A stretch of 64,000 bases of DNA from Planctomyces sp. SH-PL14. Lineage in GTDB: Bacteria; Planctomycetota; Planctomycetia; Planctomycetales; Planctomycetaceae. The stretch spans positions 4,668,001 to 4,732,000 of the forward strand of contig NZ_CP011270.1 of assembly GCF_001610835.1 (NCBI RefSeq), in the 5' to 3' direction. The notes under the pieces were generated by a model that ran no database searches, had not been told where the DNA came from, and was given only the letters and a program-made list of their open reading frames with translations. Position numbers and translations under genes: made by a program. Position 1 is the stretch's first letter; each line of letters begins with the position of its first letter. Below, piece by piece: positions 1 through 8,599 of this stretch.

Positions 1-320
1 CACCCCGAACGCCGATTCGGGCCGATCCGCGCGGGTCGTCGGGACCGCCATTCGAGGGAAGAGGTGGTCGCAGGGGTACCAGAGTGCGCGACTGGCGGTC
101 GGTCGACTGTCAGCGACCCCTCAAGGCCCGATCCGCGTCCACGATAAGAGGTGACGTTTCGATCAGTGCTGACGTCTGCGCTGCGGCGATGGAATGGGTG
201 AGAGCGACCGCTCAGTAGCGAGGTCAGGGCCAGCAGCGATGACGTTGTGCTGCGGCGACACCACACCACACCGGGCCGGGCGATCTCCCGAGACTGATAG
301 AACAGGACGTCGGCAGAGAG
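1..320. other. Non-coding left edge
   Basis: No convincing gene is visible here. The stretch lies downstream of the last gene of the gsp cluster, which reads leftward and stops at 321. I saw no clear terminator hairpin with a T tract on the minus strand. A gene entering from outside the window cannot be excluded, but neither strand shows coding-like sequence. Confidence 0.4.
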
Positions 321-1280
321 TCAGCGGGGCTCGGCTTCCGGAAGGGATTGCCCCAGCTCCACCAATACGTCCCGCCCGTCCCGCGTCAGGACGACCTGGT
401 CGCTCCCGATCCGGCTGACGACCAGTGTTTGTCCCTCATGCGTGAGGGACTCGCCCGCCTGGAAGGTCCGCAGCGTCTCGCCGTCCGGTTCCATAAACCA
501 GGCGAGGGGCCGCGCGTCCTTGCTGCCGCAGGCGATCAGGAGATAGCCGCGGTCGACTCTGGCCGTCAGGGGAGCGGGCTGTTCGTCGGCCGCGTCGGTC
601 GCGGGAGCGGTCCGGGCGACCGCTTCGGTCCGCGTGGGACGGCCGAACAGTGCCGGGCCGGCGGCGAGCTGCTTGAGCCGTTGCCGCTCTCCGCGGCCCT
701 CGAGCGCCTTCAGCGGACTCAGGACGCTGGCCGCTCCTCCATCGCGGAGGGCGATGACTTCGAGCATGACCGAGATCGTCAGCTCGTCCCCCTTTGCTTC
801 GGTTCCCCCCGCCGCCGCGACTTCGATGTGCGACAGCCGCATCAGACCAGGGAAACCCTGGGTCCGCTCCAGGAGTTGGACTAGGGAGAGAAACCGGCCG
901 GTGGCGGAGAGCGTGAACGGGATCCGGTGGCCGACCCCCTCTTCGACGAGGGGCCGGCCGGGAACGATATGGACCGCCTGGAGCTGGGCCCGGCGGGCGG
1001 TGTCGAGGAGCCAGTTCTGGCAGTCGAGGGTCGCCGTCACCGGATCGGCCGCGAGCCCGGACTCCGCCTGCGCGGCGACATGACTCTGCGCGCGGCGGAC
1101 GAGGGCCGACTGGAAGTCGAGGTCCTGAAGCTGCCGCTCCAGCCCCGAGAGCTCGAGCCTTCGCGCCGCGAGCGGAGCGAAGACGAACGCCTCGGCGAAC
1201 TGGGCGAGGACGAACAGCGTCACGGTTCCGCCCAGCACGAGGGCGATTGTCCGCTCGCGAGCGGTTCGTAAGAGCGTCAT
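321..1280 (-). CDS. gspM: GspM-like type II secretion protein with GspC/PilP-like C-terminal domain
   Basis: Predicted inner-membrane assembly-platform protein of a type II secretion system, 319 residues. A short cytoplasmic tail is followed by one membrane segment (about 11-33), a coiled stretch (about 40-75) and an alpha/beta region of the PilO/GspM kind. From about residue 242 the sequence changes to a small beta-rich domain (TFQAGESL, then LVVSRIGSDQVVLTRDG) with the pattern of the homology region by which GspC and PilP contact the secretin N0 domain. No separate gspC exists in the window, so this may be a GspM-GspC fusion. The ATG overlaps the stop of the gspL-like gene (ATGA) and follows GGAGGTG. 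It is the last gene of the gspE-to-gspM string. The GspM call rests on position and topology; the C-terminal domain call is pattern-based inference. Confidence 0.7.
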   Translation of the reverse strand: MTLLRTARERTIALVLGGTVTLFVLAQFAEAFVFAPLAARRLELSGLERQLQDLDFQSALVRRAQSHVAAQAESGLAADPVTATLDCQNWLLDTARRAQLQAVHIVPGRPLVEEGVGHRIPFTLSATGRFLSLVQLLERTQGFPGLMRLSHIEVAAAGGTEAKGDELTISVMLEVIALRDGGAASVLSPLKALEGRGERQRLKQLAAGPALFGRPTRTEAVARTAPATDAADEQPAPLTARVDRGYLLIACGSKDARPLAWFMEPDGETLRTFQAGESLTHEGQTLVVSRIGSDQVVLTRDGRDVLVELGQSLPEAEPR

Positions 1281-2824
1281 GGGGCACCTCCAGCGGCGCG
1301 GTCGGGCGAAGGCTCTTCGGTGGCGGCAGCGGCAGGGGGGCGGACGGTCAGGTCGGTCTGGAACCGGACTTCGTACTCCGGATCGAGCGGGTTCGGTTCG
1401 ATGGCGCGGGGCTGGAGTTCGTACCGGCTGTGGTCGCGGACGAGCCGCGTGTTCAGTCCCGCGATCTCGTCGGCGGAGCGGGCGAGTCCGGAGACCTGGA
1501 TCGAGGGGGACTCCCCTTCGCGCTGTTCGAGCTGGAGCCGCGTGAGATAGCCGGTCTCGCCGCGGGGGAGCAGCGGAAGGAGCGTGCCGAGCTCCTGCCC
1601 CCAGTCGGGCCGCGCCGCTTCCCAATCGTCGACGAAGGTCGAGGCGGCGACGAGGTCCTGTCCCCGCTCGACGTACTGCCGCCGGTCGCGGACCTCTTCC
1701 CGCAGCCGGGCGAGGCGGGAATCGAGATCGGCTTGTTCCATTCCGAACCAGACTCCGAGCGGGGCCAGGCTGGCGGCGGCCCACAGGGCGCCGCGGCGGA
1801 TCCGCTGCCGCCGGACCACGGCGGGATCGGCCGCCTGCCGGGGATGGAGGAAGTCGAGCAGGAGCGGGGCGGACCGCATTGACGTCAGGTAGGCGATGCT
1901 CCGGAGGTCGTTCTCGTGCGCCGTGGGGATCACGCTCACGCCGATCGTCGCGGTCGTCCGGAGACGTTCGGCCGCCTCGGCTCCTCGTGGGCCCCAGATG
2001 CGGACTTCGTCGATCGCCGCGGAAGCCATGCTCGCCGGAAGCGCCTGCCGTATCCGTTCCGCGGTCGCGAGCCAGGTCGGGGCGTCCCGCTCCAGGTTTT
2101 CGGACGAGAGGGACTGCGAGGCGAGCGGATAGCCGCGGCGGCTCAGGGTCAGTTCGACCTTGGCGGTGTTGGCCAGGATGTCGAGGACGAGACGCTCGTC
2201 GTTGTCCGCCAGGCAGGGCAGGGCCAGCTCGCCGATCCCCATCGCGAGCGGCGTGATCCCGGCCCCTTCGAGGACCGACCGGATCTGCTGGACGATGACG
2301 TTCGACAGGACAACCGCCAGGACCGGCCGCAGCGGGTTTTCGTCCACGGCCGTGGTGGCGGCGGTGGCGGAACCGTGGGCCGGCGGGGGCGGGAGGGGGA
2401 GGGGGAGGAAGTCGATCCGGACCGAGCCGACCTCGGCGCCGGACCGATGCTCGGCCTGACTGCGGACGAGGTCGGCGAGGAGTTCCGGAGCGGCGGGCGG
2501 AATTTCGAGGAGCTTGAGGAGCCCGCGGCGGCGCGGGGCGCAGACGACGGCGGGCAGGAGCGGCAACCCGTGGCGGCGGAGCTCGGTCTTGAGCCACGTC
2601 CCGGCTTGGGCGGCGTGCAGCGGCAACTTGAGTTCTTCCGGCCACGGCAGATGCAGCCGCGCGCCGAACTCCATCGGGCCGGCGGTCGACAGGACGTGCA
2701 GGAGCGAGACGGAGGTTTCGTTCCAGTCGATCGCCAGCAGCGGACCGGCCGGAAGCCGCGTCGGCGAGGGGAACGTGGCGGCCGCCGCGGCGGGAGCGGC
2801 GGGTGGGAAGAAGGGGAGCTTCAT
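1277..2824 (-). CDS. gspL: GspL-like type II secretion assembly-platform protein (PilM/PilN-type fusion)
   Basis: A 515-residue protein. Its N-terminal two thirds look like the actin-like cytoplasmic domain of GspL/PilM (LLAIDWNETSVSLLHV near residue 30). A single membrane segment follows at about 345-362, then a coiled coil and a small periplasmic ferredoxin-like domain as in PilN or the C terminus of GspL. In known systems GspL links the ATPase GspE to the membrane platform and pairs with GspM. The ATG is preceded by GGAGG at good spacing and overlaps the gspK-like stop by four bases (ATGA), so translation is probably coupled on both sides. Longer open frame upstream is the shadow of gspK. 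GspL is favoured over PilM because every neighbour is a gsp gene. Confidence 0.8.
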   Translation of the reverse strand: MKLPFFPPAAPAAAAATFPSPTRLPAGPLLAIDWNETSVSLLHVLSTAGPMEFGARLHLPWPEELKLPLHAAQAGTWLKTELRRHGLPLLPAVVCAPRRRGLLKLLEIPPAAPELLADLVRSQAEHRSGAEVGSVRIDFLPLPLPPPPAHGSATAATTAVDENPLRPVLAVVLSNVIVQQIRSVLEGAGITPLAMGIGELALPCLADNDERLVLDILANTAKVELTLSRRGYPLASQSLSSENLERDAPTWLATAERIRQALPASMASAAIDEVRIWGPRGAEAAERLRTTATIGVSVIPTAHENDLRSIAYLTSMRSAPLLLDFLHPRQAADPAVVRRQRIRRGALWAAASLAPLGVWFGMEQADLDSRLARLREEVRDRRQYVERGQDLVAASTFVDDWEAARPDWGQELGTLLPLLPRGETGYLTRLQLEQREGESPSIQVSGLARSADEIAGLNTRLVRDHSRYELQPRAIEPNPLDPEYEVRFQTDLTVRPPAAAATEEPSPDRAAGGAP

Positions 2825-4416
2825 CGCGTCGGTCCTCCGGCGGGGGTGCTCCAGGCGGAGGAGAAGGGGATCATCGGGAGGTCGGTCTGCTGCAGGAGGT
2901 CGGTCGTCGGGCCGCGGCGGGCGACGACGAAGGCGGTCGGGGCGGCGGCGGTCCGGCCTTCGCGGAGGCCGAGCGCGACGCCGCTCCAGACGCTCCCCCG
3001 GACCGTGATGTAGGGGGCGAGGCGGCGAAGCTCTGCCGGTGTGACGAGCGATTCGCGGGCGAGCCAGGCGATCGTCTGTTGATCGCGGCTCTGCGGCCGG
3101 CGGCGGGCCAGGATGGCCCGAGCCAGGGACTCGCTCATCCCGGGGATCGTCCGCAACACCGGCAGCGGCGCGAACTGGATGTTGATCCGCCCTTCGTGCC
3201 GGTTCCCCGGTCCCGAGACCGCGGTGGCGATCGGTTCGAGCTGCGTCAGCAGCCGTTCGATCCCGCCCGCGTCGGCGGCCCACGGACTGCGGAGCAGGCG
3301 GTCTTCATCGGCGATCCGGATCTGGATCTTTCCTCCGGCGAGGCTGAGCAGCGATTCGAGACGGAACGGAGGATCGATCGGCAGTGGGAGACCGTCGCGA
3401 ACGAGATCCCGCGCATTGACCTGCGCGGCCTCATCGTCCGTCGCCGGCCCGAGCTGCCGCCGGAGCCGCTCTGCCGCCGAATCGAGACGGGCCAGCCGCT
3501 CCGAATCGGCGTCGACCGGGCGAGGGGCCGCTTCGTTGTCGTAGTCCAGCGGGGCGCAGCGGCTCGCGACGACGAACAGGGCGATCTCCCGCGGCATCCG
3601 GGCCCGGAGCGTGTCGTAGAGCCCCGCCAGATCGCGGCGATTGAGGTCGATCTTCGCCTCGCCGGTCGGCGCGATCGTGCTCTCCCAGGCCGTGACGGTC
3701 ATCAGCTCGGAGAGTCCGCGGTCAAGGCGCCCGTCGCGGCTCTCCAGCTCATCGGGGTCGCGAAGGCCATTGGCGTTGCGGTCCGCGCCGTACAGAAGGG
3801 CCGGCGTCAGGCCGGAGACTTCCAGGAGTTCATCGAGACGCCGGAACCGTCGCCGCGGCGGCTCGTCCGGATCGACGGTGGTCGCGGGGTTCGTCTTTGT
3901 GAGTTCGTCAGGCCGGGACATCCAGCCCAGGAGTCCGGAGGCGATGTCGGGAGTCAGGCCGGGGAGGGCGAGGAGCCGTTCCCGCGACTCCCGGAGCCGC
4001 GACGGCTTGAGCGAGAGCGCGTTCGGGTTGAAGCGGGCCGACTCGTCGAACAGCGCGGGAGCGTCCTTGTCGGCCGCCGCCTCCAGCGAGGCGACGATCG
4101 CGTACGAGACCGACTCTCCCGGCTCGCGGACGACGACGCCGGAGCGGGGGGGCATCGTGAGGTCGTCCGCCGCGAGGCGTGTCCGGACCGCCGCGATCCC
4201 CGAAGCGGCCGCCGCCCGGAGCTGGACCTGGTCGACCGAGCTTCGCATCGCCTCGTAGTCGTTGAGGGTCGTTTCGGAGAAGGAGAAGACGGAGAACGAG
4301 AGGGCCGCGATGATCGCCAGGACGAGCACGAGCACGTTCCCTCGCCGTCCGGCCCGCGGGATCGGGGCGGTTCGACGGAGTCCACGACGCGCGGCGGTCG
4401 AAGCGAAGGACCTCAT
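2821..4416 (-). CDS. gspK: GspK-like minor pseudopilin
   Basis: A 531-residue protein with an N-terminal RRGNVLVLVLAI segment: a basic leader, a Gly at the presumed prepilin-peptidase site, then a hydrophobic helix. The Glu at +5 found in other pseudopilins is absent, as is common for GspK. The large periplasmic domain contains two helix-hairpin-helix-like stretches (LLALPGLTPDIASGLLGW and VLRTIPGMSESLARAIL), typical of the T2SSK family, where GspK caps the pseudopilus tip with GspI and GspJ. It is longer than the roughly 320 residues of enterobacterial GspK. I chose the ATG at 4416 because it lies 4 bases after the gspJ stop; an earlier start at 4506 would overlap gspJ heavily. Confidence 0.85.
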   Translation of the reverse strand: MRSFASTAARRGLRRTAPIPRAGRRGNVLVLVLAIIAALSFSVFSFSETTLNDYEAMRSSVDQVQLRAAAASGIAAVRTRLAADDLTMPPRSGVVVREPGESVSYAIVASLEAAADKDAPALFDESARFNPNALSLKPSRLRESRERLLALPGLTPDIASGLLGWMSRPDELTKTNPATTVDPDEPPRRRFRRLDELLEVSGLTPALLYGADRNANGLRDPDELESRDGRLDRGLSELMTVTAWESTIAPTGEAKIDLNRRDLAGLYDTLRARMPREIALFVVASRCAPLDYDNEAAPRPVDADSERLARLDSAAERLRRQLGPATDDEAAQVNARDLVRDGLPLPIDPPFRLESLLSLAGGKIQIRIADEDRLLRSPWAADAGGIERLLTQLEPIATAVSGPGNRHEGRINIQFAPLPVLRTIPGMSESLARAILARRRPQSRDQQTIAWLARESLVTPAELRRLAPYITVRGSVWSGVALGLREGRTAAAPTAFVVARRGPTTDLLQQTDLPMIPFSSAWSTPAGGPTR

Positions 4417-4420
4417 TCGG

Positions 4421-5305
4421 TCAGCGGTCGAGGCTGGCGTGGCGCGTTCCAGGGCGCGCGGTTTCCCCGCCGGCAACGGACCGGCCCTGTGGCAAATGTA
4501 CGACACACCGCAGGGGGAGCCCGTCCCCTTCCATCAACGTCAGGGTCACCTCGACCGCCCGCGGGAGCGCGCCGTCGTCACAACTGTTCCAGCCGGTACG
4601 CCACGCGGAACCGTCGAAATAGCGAAAACCGATGGAACGCACCGACGACTCCACCGGAATCGTCCCTCCTCCGTCGCCGGAGCCGATCCGAACTCCCGGC
4701 CGTGTCTCCGATGTCCCCACCGGCCACTCAGTCCGCAGAAGGCCGCTCGCGGGGGAGGTCATCGGCGGAGCGGGCGAGCGCATCCGCTTCTGCGTGCCGC
4801 TCATCGCGTAGGGAAGCCGCGGGGCGCCGGCCGCTCCGAACCACCACACGACCTGCTGGACGGGGGTTGAACGGGAGGCGGCCGGGAACCGCGGGCTGGG
4901 CGTTCCGCGGAGCACGAGGAGACTGGTCGGCGTGCCGACGAAATGGATCGGACGGAGCGGGATGTCGTCGGCAATCGTGAGCTGCTGTTCCGAGAAGTCG
5001 GCTCGCGACCAGCCGGCTGAGCGAGCGGGTCTCACGGCCCGGTCCAGCCCCTCTGCGTCAGGGGCGAGGGCCGCGCGAAGGTCAAAGGCCAGGTCCTCGA
5101 CGAGACCGAGCCGCAACCGGCTCTCCAGTCGCGTCGCCTCGCCGGCGGTGCGGTACGTCCAGTTGAGGTGCACCGCCTCGAAGCTCGCCGCCACCAGGAC
5201 CGCGCAGAGCGCCGCGGCCAGCAGAACTTCCAGCAGCGTGAAGCCGCTCCGGGTTCCGTGGCGGCGAAGCGAGAGGCGACGGCGGGGGAGAGGACGGGAC
5301 AGCAT
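4421..5305 (-). CDS. gspJ: GspJ-like minor pseudopilin
   Basis: A 294-residue type IV pilin-like protein. Basic leader ending in RSG, cleavage expected after Gly21, then FTLLEVLLAAALCAVLVAAS with the required Glu at +5 (E26) and a hydrophobic N-terminal helix. The rest is a periplasmic beta-rich domain. Length and place between gspI and gspK fit GspJ, which forms the pseudopilus tip complex with GspI and GspK. The start lacks an obvious Shine-Dalgarno sequence. The stop is 4 bases before the gspK start. Confidence 0.82.
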   Translation of the reverse strand: MLSRPLPRRRLSLRRHGTRSGFTLLEVLLAAALCAVLVAASFEAVHLNWTYRTAGEATRLESRLRLGLVEDLAFDLRAALAPDAEGLDRAVRPARSAGWSRADFSEQQLTIADDIPLRPIHFVGTPTSLLVLRGTPSPRFPAASRSTPVQQVVWWFGAAGAPRLPYAMSGTQKRMRSPAPPMTSPASGLLRTEWPVGTSETRPGVRIGSGDGGGTIPVESSVRSIGFRYFDGSAWRTGWNSCDDGALPRAVEVTLTLMEGDGLPLRCVVHLPQGRSVAGGETARPGTRHASLDR

Positions 5306-5362
5306 CGGGTACGTGGGAGTGTCGGAGAGAGTCGGGAGGAGAGGGAGCGGGGACGCCGATGG

Positions 5363-5788
5363 TCAGCGGCCGGGGAGGTCCTCGGGGCGGACGAGTTGGG
5401 CCAGGGTCAGAGTCGGCACCCGCGGCGGGGCCGCTGGTTCGCGGACATGCACGCGGAGCGTCACGAGACCGGCGGTCTCCGACGGAGCGGTCTCGGACCA
5501 CCACAACCATTCGCTCGTGTCGGACCAGCGGGTCTCGGTCGCGGCGGGACGGAGCGTGTGGGCCAGCAGGCCATCGAGCGCCGAACGGGCGATCAGGACC
5601 GCCTCCGCCTGCTGGCGGGACTTCTCCGCCGCCCGGATGGCGACAAACCCCCGCCGTCCGAGGGCCGTCAGCGCGATCGCCATGATGGCGGTCGCGAGCA
5701 GGACTTCGAGGAGCGTCATCCCCCGTCGTCGCGATTGGAACGCGGCTTGTGGCGGACGAGACCGCTCGAGGTGTCGATGTCGGAACAT
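5363..5788 (-). CDS. gspI: GspI-like minor pseudopilin
   Basis: A 141-residue pseudopilin. A 23-residue basic leader ends RRRG, followed by MTLLEVLLATAIMAIALTAL with Glu at +5 (E28), the class III signal peptide cut by the prepilin peptidase. Size and order (H, I, J, K) point to GspI, the initiator of the tip complex. I use the ATG at 5788; the frame is open back to a TTG at 5866 that would overlap gspH by 17 bases, so a longer leader is possible but less likely. Confidence 0.8.
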   Translation of the reverse strand: MFRHRHLERSRPPQAAFQSRRRGMTLLEVLLATAIMAIALTALGRRGFVAIRAAEKSRQQAEAVLIARSALDGLLAHTLRPAATETRWSDTSEWLWWSETAPSETAGLVTLRVHVREPAAPPRVPTLTLAQLVRPEDLPGR

Positions 5789-5849
5789 GGTGCTCTGCGG
5801 ACGGGATCGGGAACGGAGGTCTCGGAAGGACTGCGTGTCGGGACGACCG

Positions 5850-6362
5850 TCAGGGATCGCTCTCAACCGTGACGGTGCCGGTCAGACGCCGGACTCGAAG
5901 GCGTGCGCGGCGCCGGTCTGCATCGACGAGCGGGATCTCGGTGTCGGCCGCGATGCCGTCGGCCGAGTACAGGATCGAGGTCGGCGTTCCCGAACGGGAC
6001 GGGGTGTTTCCGAACAGGACTCCGGTGGGAAGCGTCCCCTCCTCGCGTGTCCAGCCGCCGGACGTTCCCTGGGCTCCGCTCGACTGCCGGATGAGGCGGT
6101 AGGCGGGGCTGCCCGGTGTCCATTCGAGGCCGGTGGAGCGGCCGGTCGAGACCGCCTGAGTGCGGAGGCGGATCAGGGTGTTCTGGAGATCGGTCGCCCC
6201 TTGCCGCAGTGCGGCGTCCGCCTGCCAGCGTCCGACCGCCGGGAGGACGACGCTCGACAGGGCGAGGACGAGTCCGAGGACAAGAAGAACTTCAAACAGC
6301 GTGAACCCCTGCCGCGTGGAGGCGCGGTTCGTCCGAACGGGGATGGGAGTTCGCAGTCGCAT
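5850..6362 (-). CDS. gspH: GspH-like minor pseudopilin
   Basis: A 170-residue pseudopilin. Basic leader, cleavage expected after Gly19 (TRQG, then FTLFEVLLVLGLVLALSSVV, Glu at +5 is E24), then a beta-rich domain. Position after gspG and size fit GspH, a minor component of the pseudopilus shaft or tip. It is separated from gspG by 393 bases that hold a repeat element, so gspH-gspM may depend on read-through or on their own promoter. Confidence 0.8.
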   Translation of the reverse strand: MRLRTPIPVRTNRASTRQGFTLFEVLLVLGLVLALSSVVLPAVGRWQADAALRQGATDLQNTLIRLRTQAVSTGRSTGLEWTPGSPAYRLIRQSSGAQGTSGGWTREEGTLPTGVLFGNTPSRSGTPTSILYSADGIAADTEIPLVDADRRRARLRVRRLTGTVTVESDP

Positions 6363-6755
6363 GAATATCGAAACGATGTCTGGAACCGCGTCCTTGCCGG
6401 CTGCGTCTCTTAGCTCAAACCCAACTTTCGACGGCCACTGGGGTCAAGGGGGTCTCACCCCCTTGCCGCCGGAGGCGCTTCGGTGAGGAACCGTGGGACA
6501 CAACGGATGTCCCCTTTGTGTCACCCGCGTTGAGAACTCCCTCACACCTGATCGCTGGCTTTGCAATCGCCGCCGGTTGGTGAGGGGGCATACGACACGT
6601 TGTCCGCGTTCGGACAAGTGCTCCTTCAGAAACCTCTCGACGGCCAAAGCCTCCGGCGGGCAAGGGGGTGTGACCCCCTTGCATCCCTCACCAGGGTCCC
6701 CCTGGACCCGACTTGGTCGGCGGCTCATTCGATCTTGTGAGTGTCCGAACAGAAC
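6363..6755. other. gspG-gspH intergenic region
   Basis: This 393-base gap inside the gsp cluster holds no gene. Most of it is the MITE-like repeat listed at 6413-6710. The hairpins at the ends of that repeat could act on the transcript between gspG and gspH. Confidence 0.6.
6413..6710 (+). repeat. MITE-like repeat, copy A
   Basis: A 298-bp stretch strongly similar to 63297-63583. Both begin GCTCAAACCCAAC and end CCTGGACCCG. Each end carries a short hairpin (CAAGGGGGT...ACCCCCTTG), and the two ends are inverted repeats of each other (CCTTGCCGCCGGAGG on the left, CCTCCGGCGGGCAAGG on the right). The interior is less conserved between copies and has no open frame worth calling. The layout is that of a non-autonomous element with terminal inverted repeats. 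No target duplication could be identified. Confidence 0.75.
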
Positions 6756-7217
6756 CTAGGCCCCTTCCGCCCAGTTGCCGATATCGTCCGGCGTGTTGAA
6801 CTGCCGGTCGGGACCCGCCGACAAAATGTCGGGCGAGCCGGGAGTCTTGCTCCCGGGGAACGTGTACTGAAGCGGCTGGCCCCAGGCGTCGAGCGCTTCC
6901 CGCTCCAGATACGGACCCCGCCACCGCGTATCCTGTCCCTCCTTGGCGACGAGGACCTTCAGCCCCTGCTGCGTCGTCGGGTACTTCCCGGTGTGGTCCA
7001 GCGAGTAGAGCTTGATCGCCTGCTCGACCCCGCGGATGCTGATCCGGGTGGCGTCGATGTTGGCGTACTGCTGCCGTCCGACGAGCTTGGGGACGACCAT
7101 CGACATGATGACCCCCATGATCGCCAGGACGAGAAGCACTTCCATCAGGGTAAATGCAGACCGGCGCTGGCCGGCTCGGGCCAGGCGTCGGGTTCGAGAG
7201 AGTCGAGTGCGGGTCAT
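6756..7217 (-). CDS. gspG: GspG major pseudopilin
   Basis: A 153-residue major pseudopilin. The hydrophobic segment FTLMEVLLVLAIMGVIMSMV has Glu at +5, and the C terminus carries the GspG signature (GPYLEREALDAWGQPLQY, PDILSAGPD) that forms the calcium-binding loop in the family. The residue before the cleavage site is Ala (RRSA/FTLME) instead of the usual Gly, which prepilin peptidases tolerate less well. I start at the ATG at 7217 because GGAG lies 6 bases upstream; an ATG 12 bases earlier has no ribosome binding site. It forms the shaft of the pseudopilus. Confidence 0.92.
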   Translation of the reverse strand: MTRTRLSRTRRLARAGQRRSAFTLMEVLLVLAIMGVIMSMVVPKLVGRQQYANIDATRISIRGVEQAIKLYSLDHTGKYPTTQQGLKVLVAKEGQDTRWRGPYLEREALDAWGQPLQYTFPGSKTPGSPDILSAGPDRQFNTPDDIGNWAEGA

Positions 7218-7282
7218 GGGGTTCTCCATTTTGGAATGTGTGCGAGGGTCGGAGGCTCAGCAGCCTCGAGAGGAGGGCTCGG

Positions 7283-8482
7283 TCAGCCGAGGCCGCCTCC
7301 GCCGGTGAAGACCGGCATCAACAGGGCAATGACAAGGAATCCGATCACGACCGCCATGACGAGCATCATGGCCGGTTCGAGGAGTTTGACGGCGAGGTCG
7401 AGCCGGGCCTGGGTCTTCTGCTCCAGCCGGTCGGCGATCGTCAGCAGGACCGATTCGAGGCGGTTCGAGGTCTCGGCGACCCGGACCATCTCGATCACCT
7501 CCGACGGGAACTGGCCGCTCGCGGCCAGCGGAGCCGACAGCGTCCGGCCCGACGAGACGTTCTCGGAGGCGCGGGCGATCGCCTCGCTCAGGACCGTGTT
7601 GCCGGTCGCGCCGCGGGCGATCTCCAGCGAGCGGAGCATCGGAACGCCGTTCGTCAGGAGCGTCCCCAGGACGCGGCAGAAACGGGAGATCGCCAGCCCG
7701 CGGAGGATGGTCCCCGCGGCGGGAATCTTCAGCAGCAGTCCGTCCCGAAGACTCTTGAGGTCGCTCGACCGCAGCGAGTTGCGGAGGGCGACCCCGAGCA
7801 CCGCGGCCCCCAGAACGATCCACAGGCCGTAGCGCCCCAGAAGGGCGCTCGTTTCCAGCAGGGCCGACGTGACCCACGGCAGTTCCCCCTGGTCCCGCAT
7901 CCGGGCAAACAGCGGTTCGAACCGCGGGACGAAGAACACGATCATTCCGGTCACGACGATCGCCCCGACGCCGGTCAGGAACGCCGGATAGGCGAGCGCT
8001 CCCATGACCCGGCCCTTCAGTTCCTCCTGCCGCTGGGTAAAGGTCGCCACCCGCTGGAGAGACTCTTCGAGGAAGCCCCCTTCTTCGCCCGCGCGGACCA
8101 TGCTGACCGCGAGGTCGGAGAAGATCGCGGGAAACGTCCGGAGCGCGGCCGCGAGGGCCCGTCCGTCGGAGACCTGATGCCGGACTTCGGCGAGGACCGT
8201 CTTGAGGGCGGGATGCGTGGTCTGTTCGACGAGGACTTCCAGGGCCCGCAGCAGCGGCACCCCGGAGTCGAGCAGGTCGGCGAGCGACGAGAAGGCGGCG
8301 GTCAGGGGGGCGGCAGGAACGCGTCCCCCGGACCGGCGGGCTTCGCCGCTTTCTTCCACGCTCACGGGGAAGAGCCGTTCCCCCTGCAGCATGTCGAACG
8401 CCGCCTGGCGCGAGTCGGCGGTCAGCAGACCCGACTGGGGCTGACCGGTGGCGAGGACGGCGGTGTAGCGGAACTGAGGCAC
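7283..8482 (-). CDS. gspF: GspF inner-membrane platform protein
   Basis: A 399-residue polytopic protein with the two tandem T2SSF domains expected of GspF/PilC, each ending in a Gly-rich ExxG motif (AGEEGGFLEESL; VAETSNRLESVL) and with membrane segments near 170-187, 215-235 and the C terminus (MLVMAVVIGFLVIALLM). N terminus MPQFRYTAVLATGQPQSG is typical. It binds GspE, GspL and GspM at the inner membrane. The start codon is GTG at 8482. Gaps of 65 bases to gspG and 117 bases to gspE; the latter contains a hairpin repeat. Confidence 0.93.
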   Translation of the reverse strand: MPQFRYTAVLATGQPQSGLLTADSRQAAFDMLQGERLFPVSVEESGEARRSGGRVPAAPLTAAFSSLADLLDSGVPLLRALEVLVEQTTHPALKTVLAEVRHQVSDGRALAAALRTFPAIFSDLAVSMVRAGEEGGFLEESLQRVATFTQRQEELKGRVMGALAYPAFLTGVGAIVVTGMIVFFVPRFEPLFARMRDQGELPWVTSALLETSALLGRYGLWIVLGAAVLGVALRNSLRSSDLKSLRDGLLLKIPAAGTILRGLAISRFCRVLGTLLTNGVPMLRSLEIARGATGNTVLSEAIARASENVSSGRTLSAPLAASGQFPSEVIEMVRVAETSNRLESVLLTIADRLEQKTQARLDLAVKLLEPAMMLVMAVVIGFLVIALLMPVFTGGGGLG

Positions 8483-8527
8483 TGCGGGAGACGGAGGTGT
8501 TAGGTGTTAGGTTCCGTTTGGAGACTG

Positions 8528-8592
8528 CCACTAGCCCGAAGCGCCAGCGAGGGACTGGGTGCGAATTCCCTCGCAGGCGCTTCGGGCTGGTG
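8528..8592. repeat. Inverted repeat (long hairpin) between gspE and gspF
   Basis: The left arm at 8528-8554 (contains TAGCCCGAAGCGCCAGCGAG) and the right arm at 8567-8592 (contains CTCGCAGGCGCTTCGGGCT) are complementary over about 24 of 26 positions with a 12-base loop. The transcript could form a very stable stem between gspE and gspF. It has the look of a dispersed palindromic element and could attenuate or protect the gsp messenger. There is no T tract, so it is not a standard terminator. Confidence 0.7.
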
Positions 8593-8599
8593 TGTTGGG

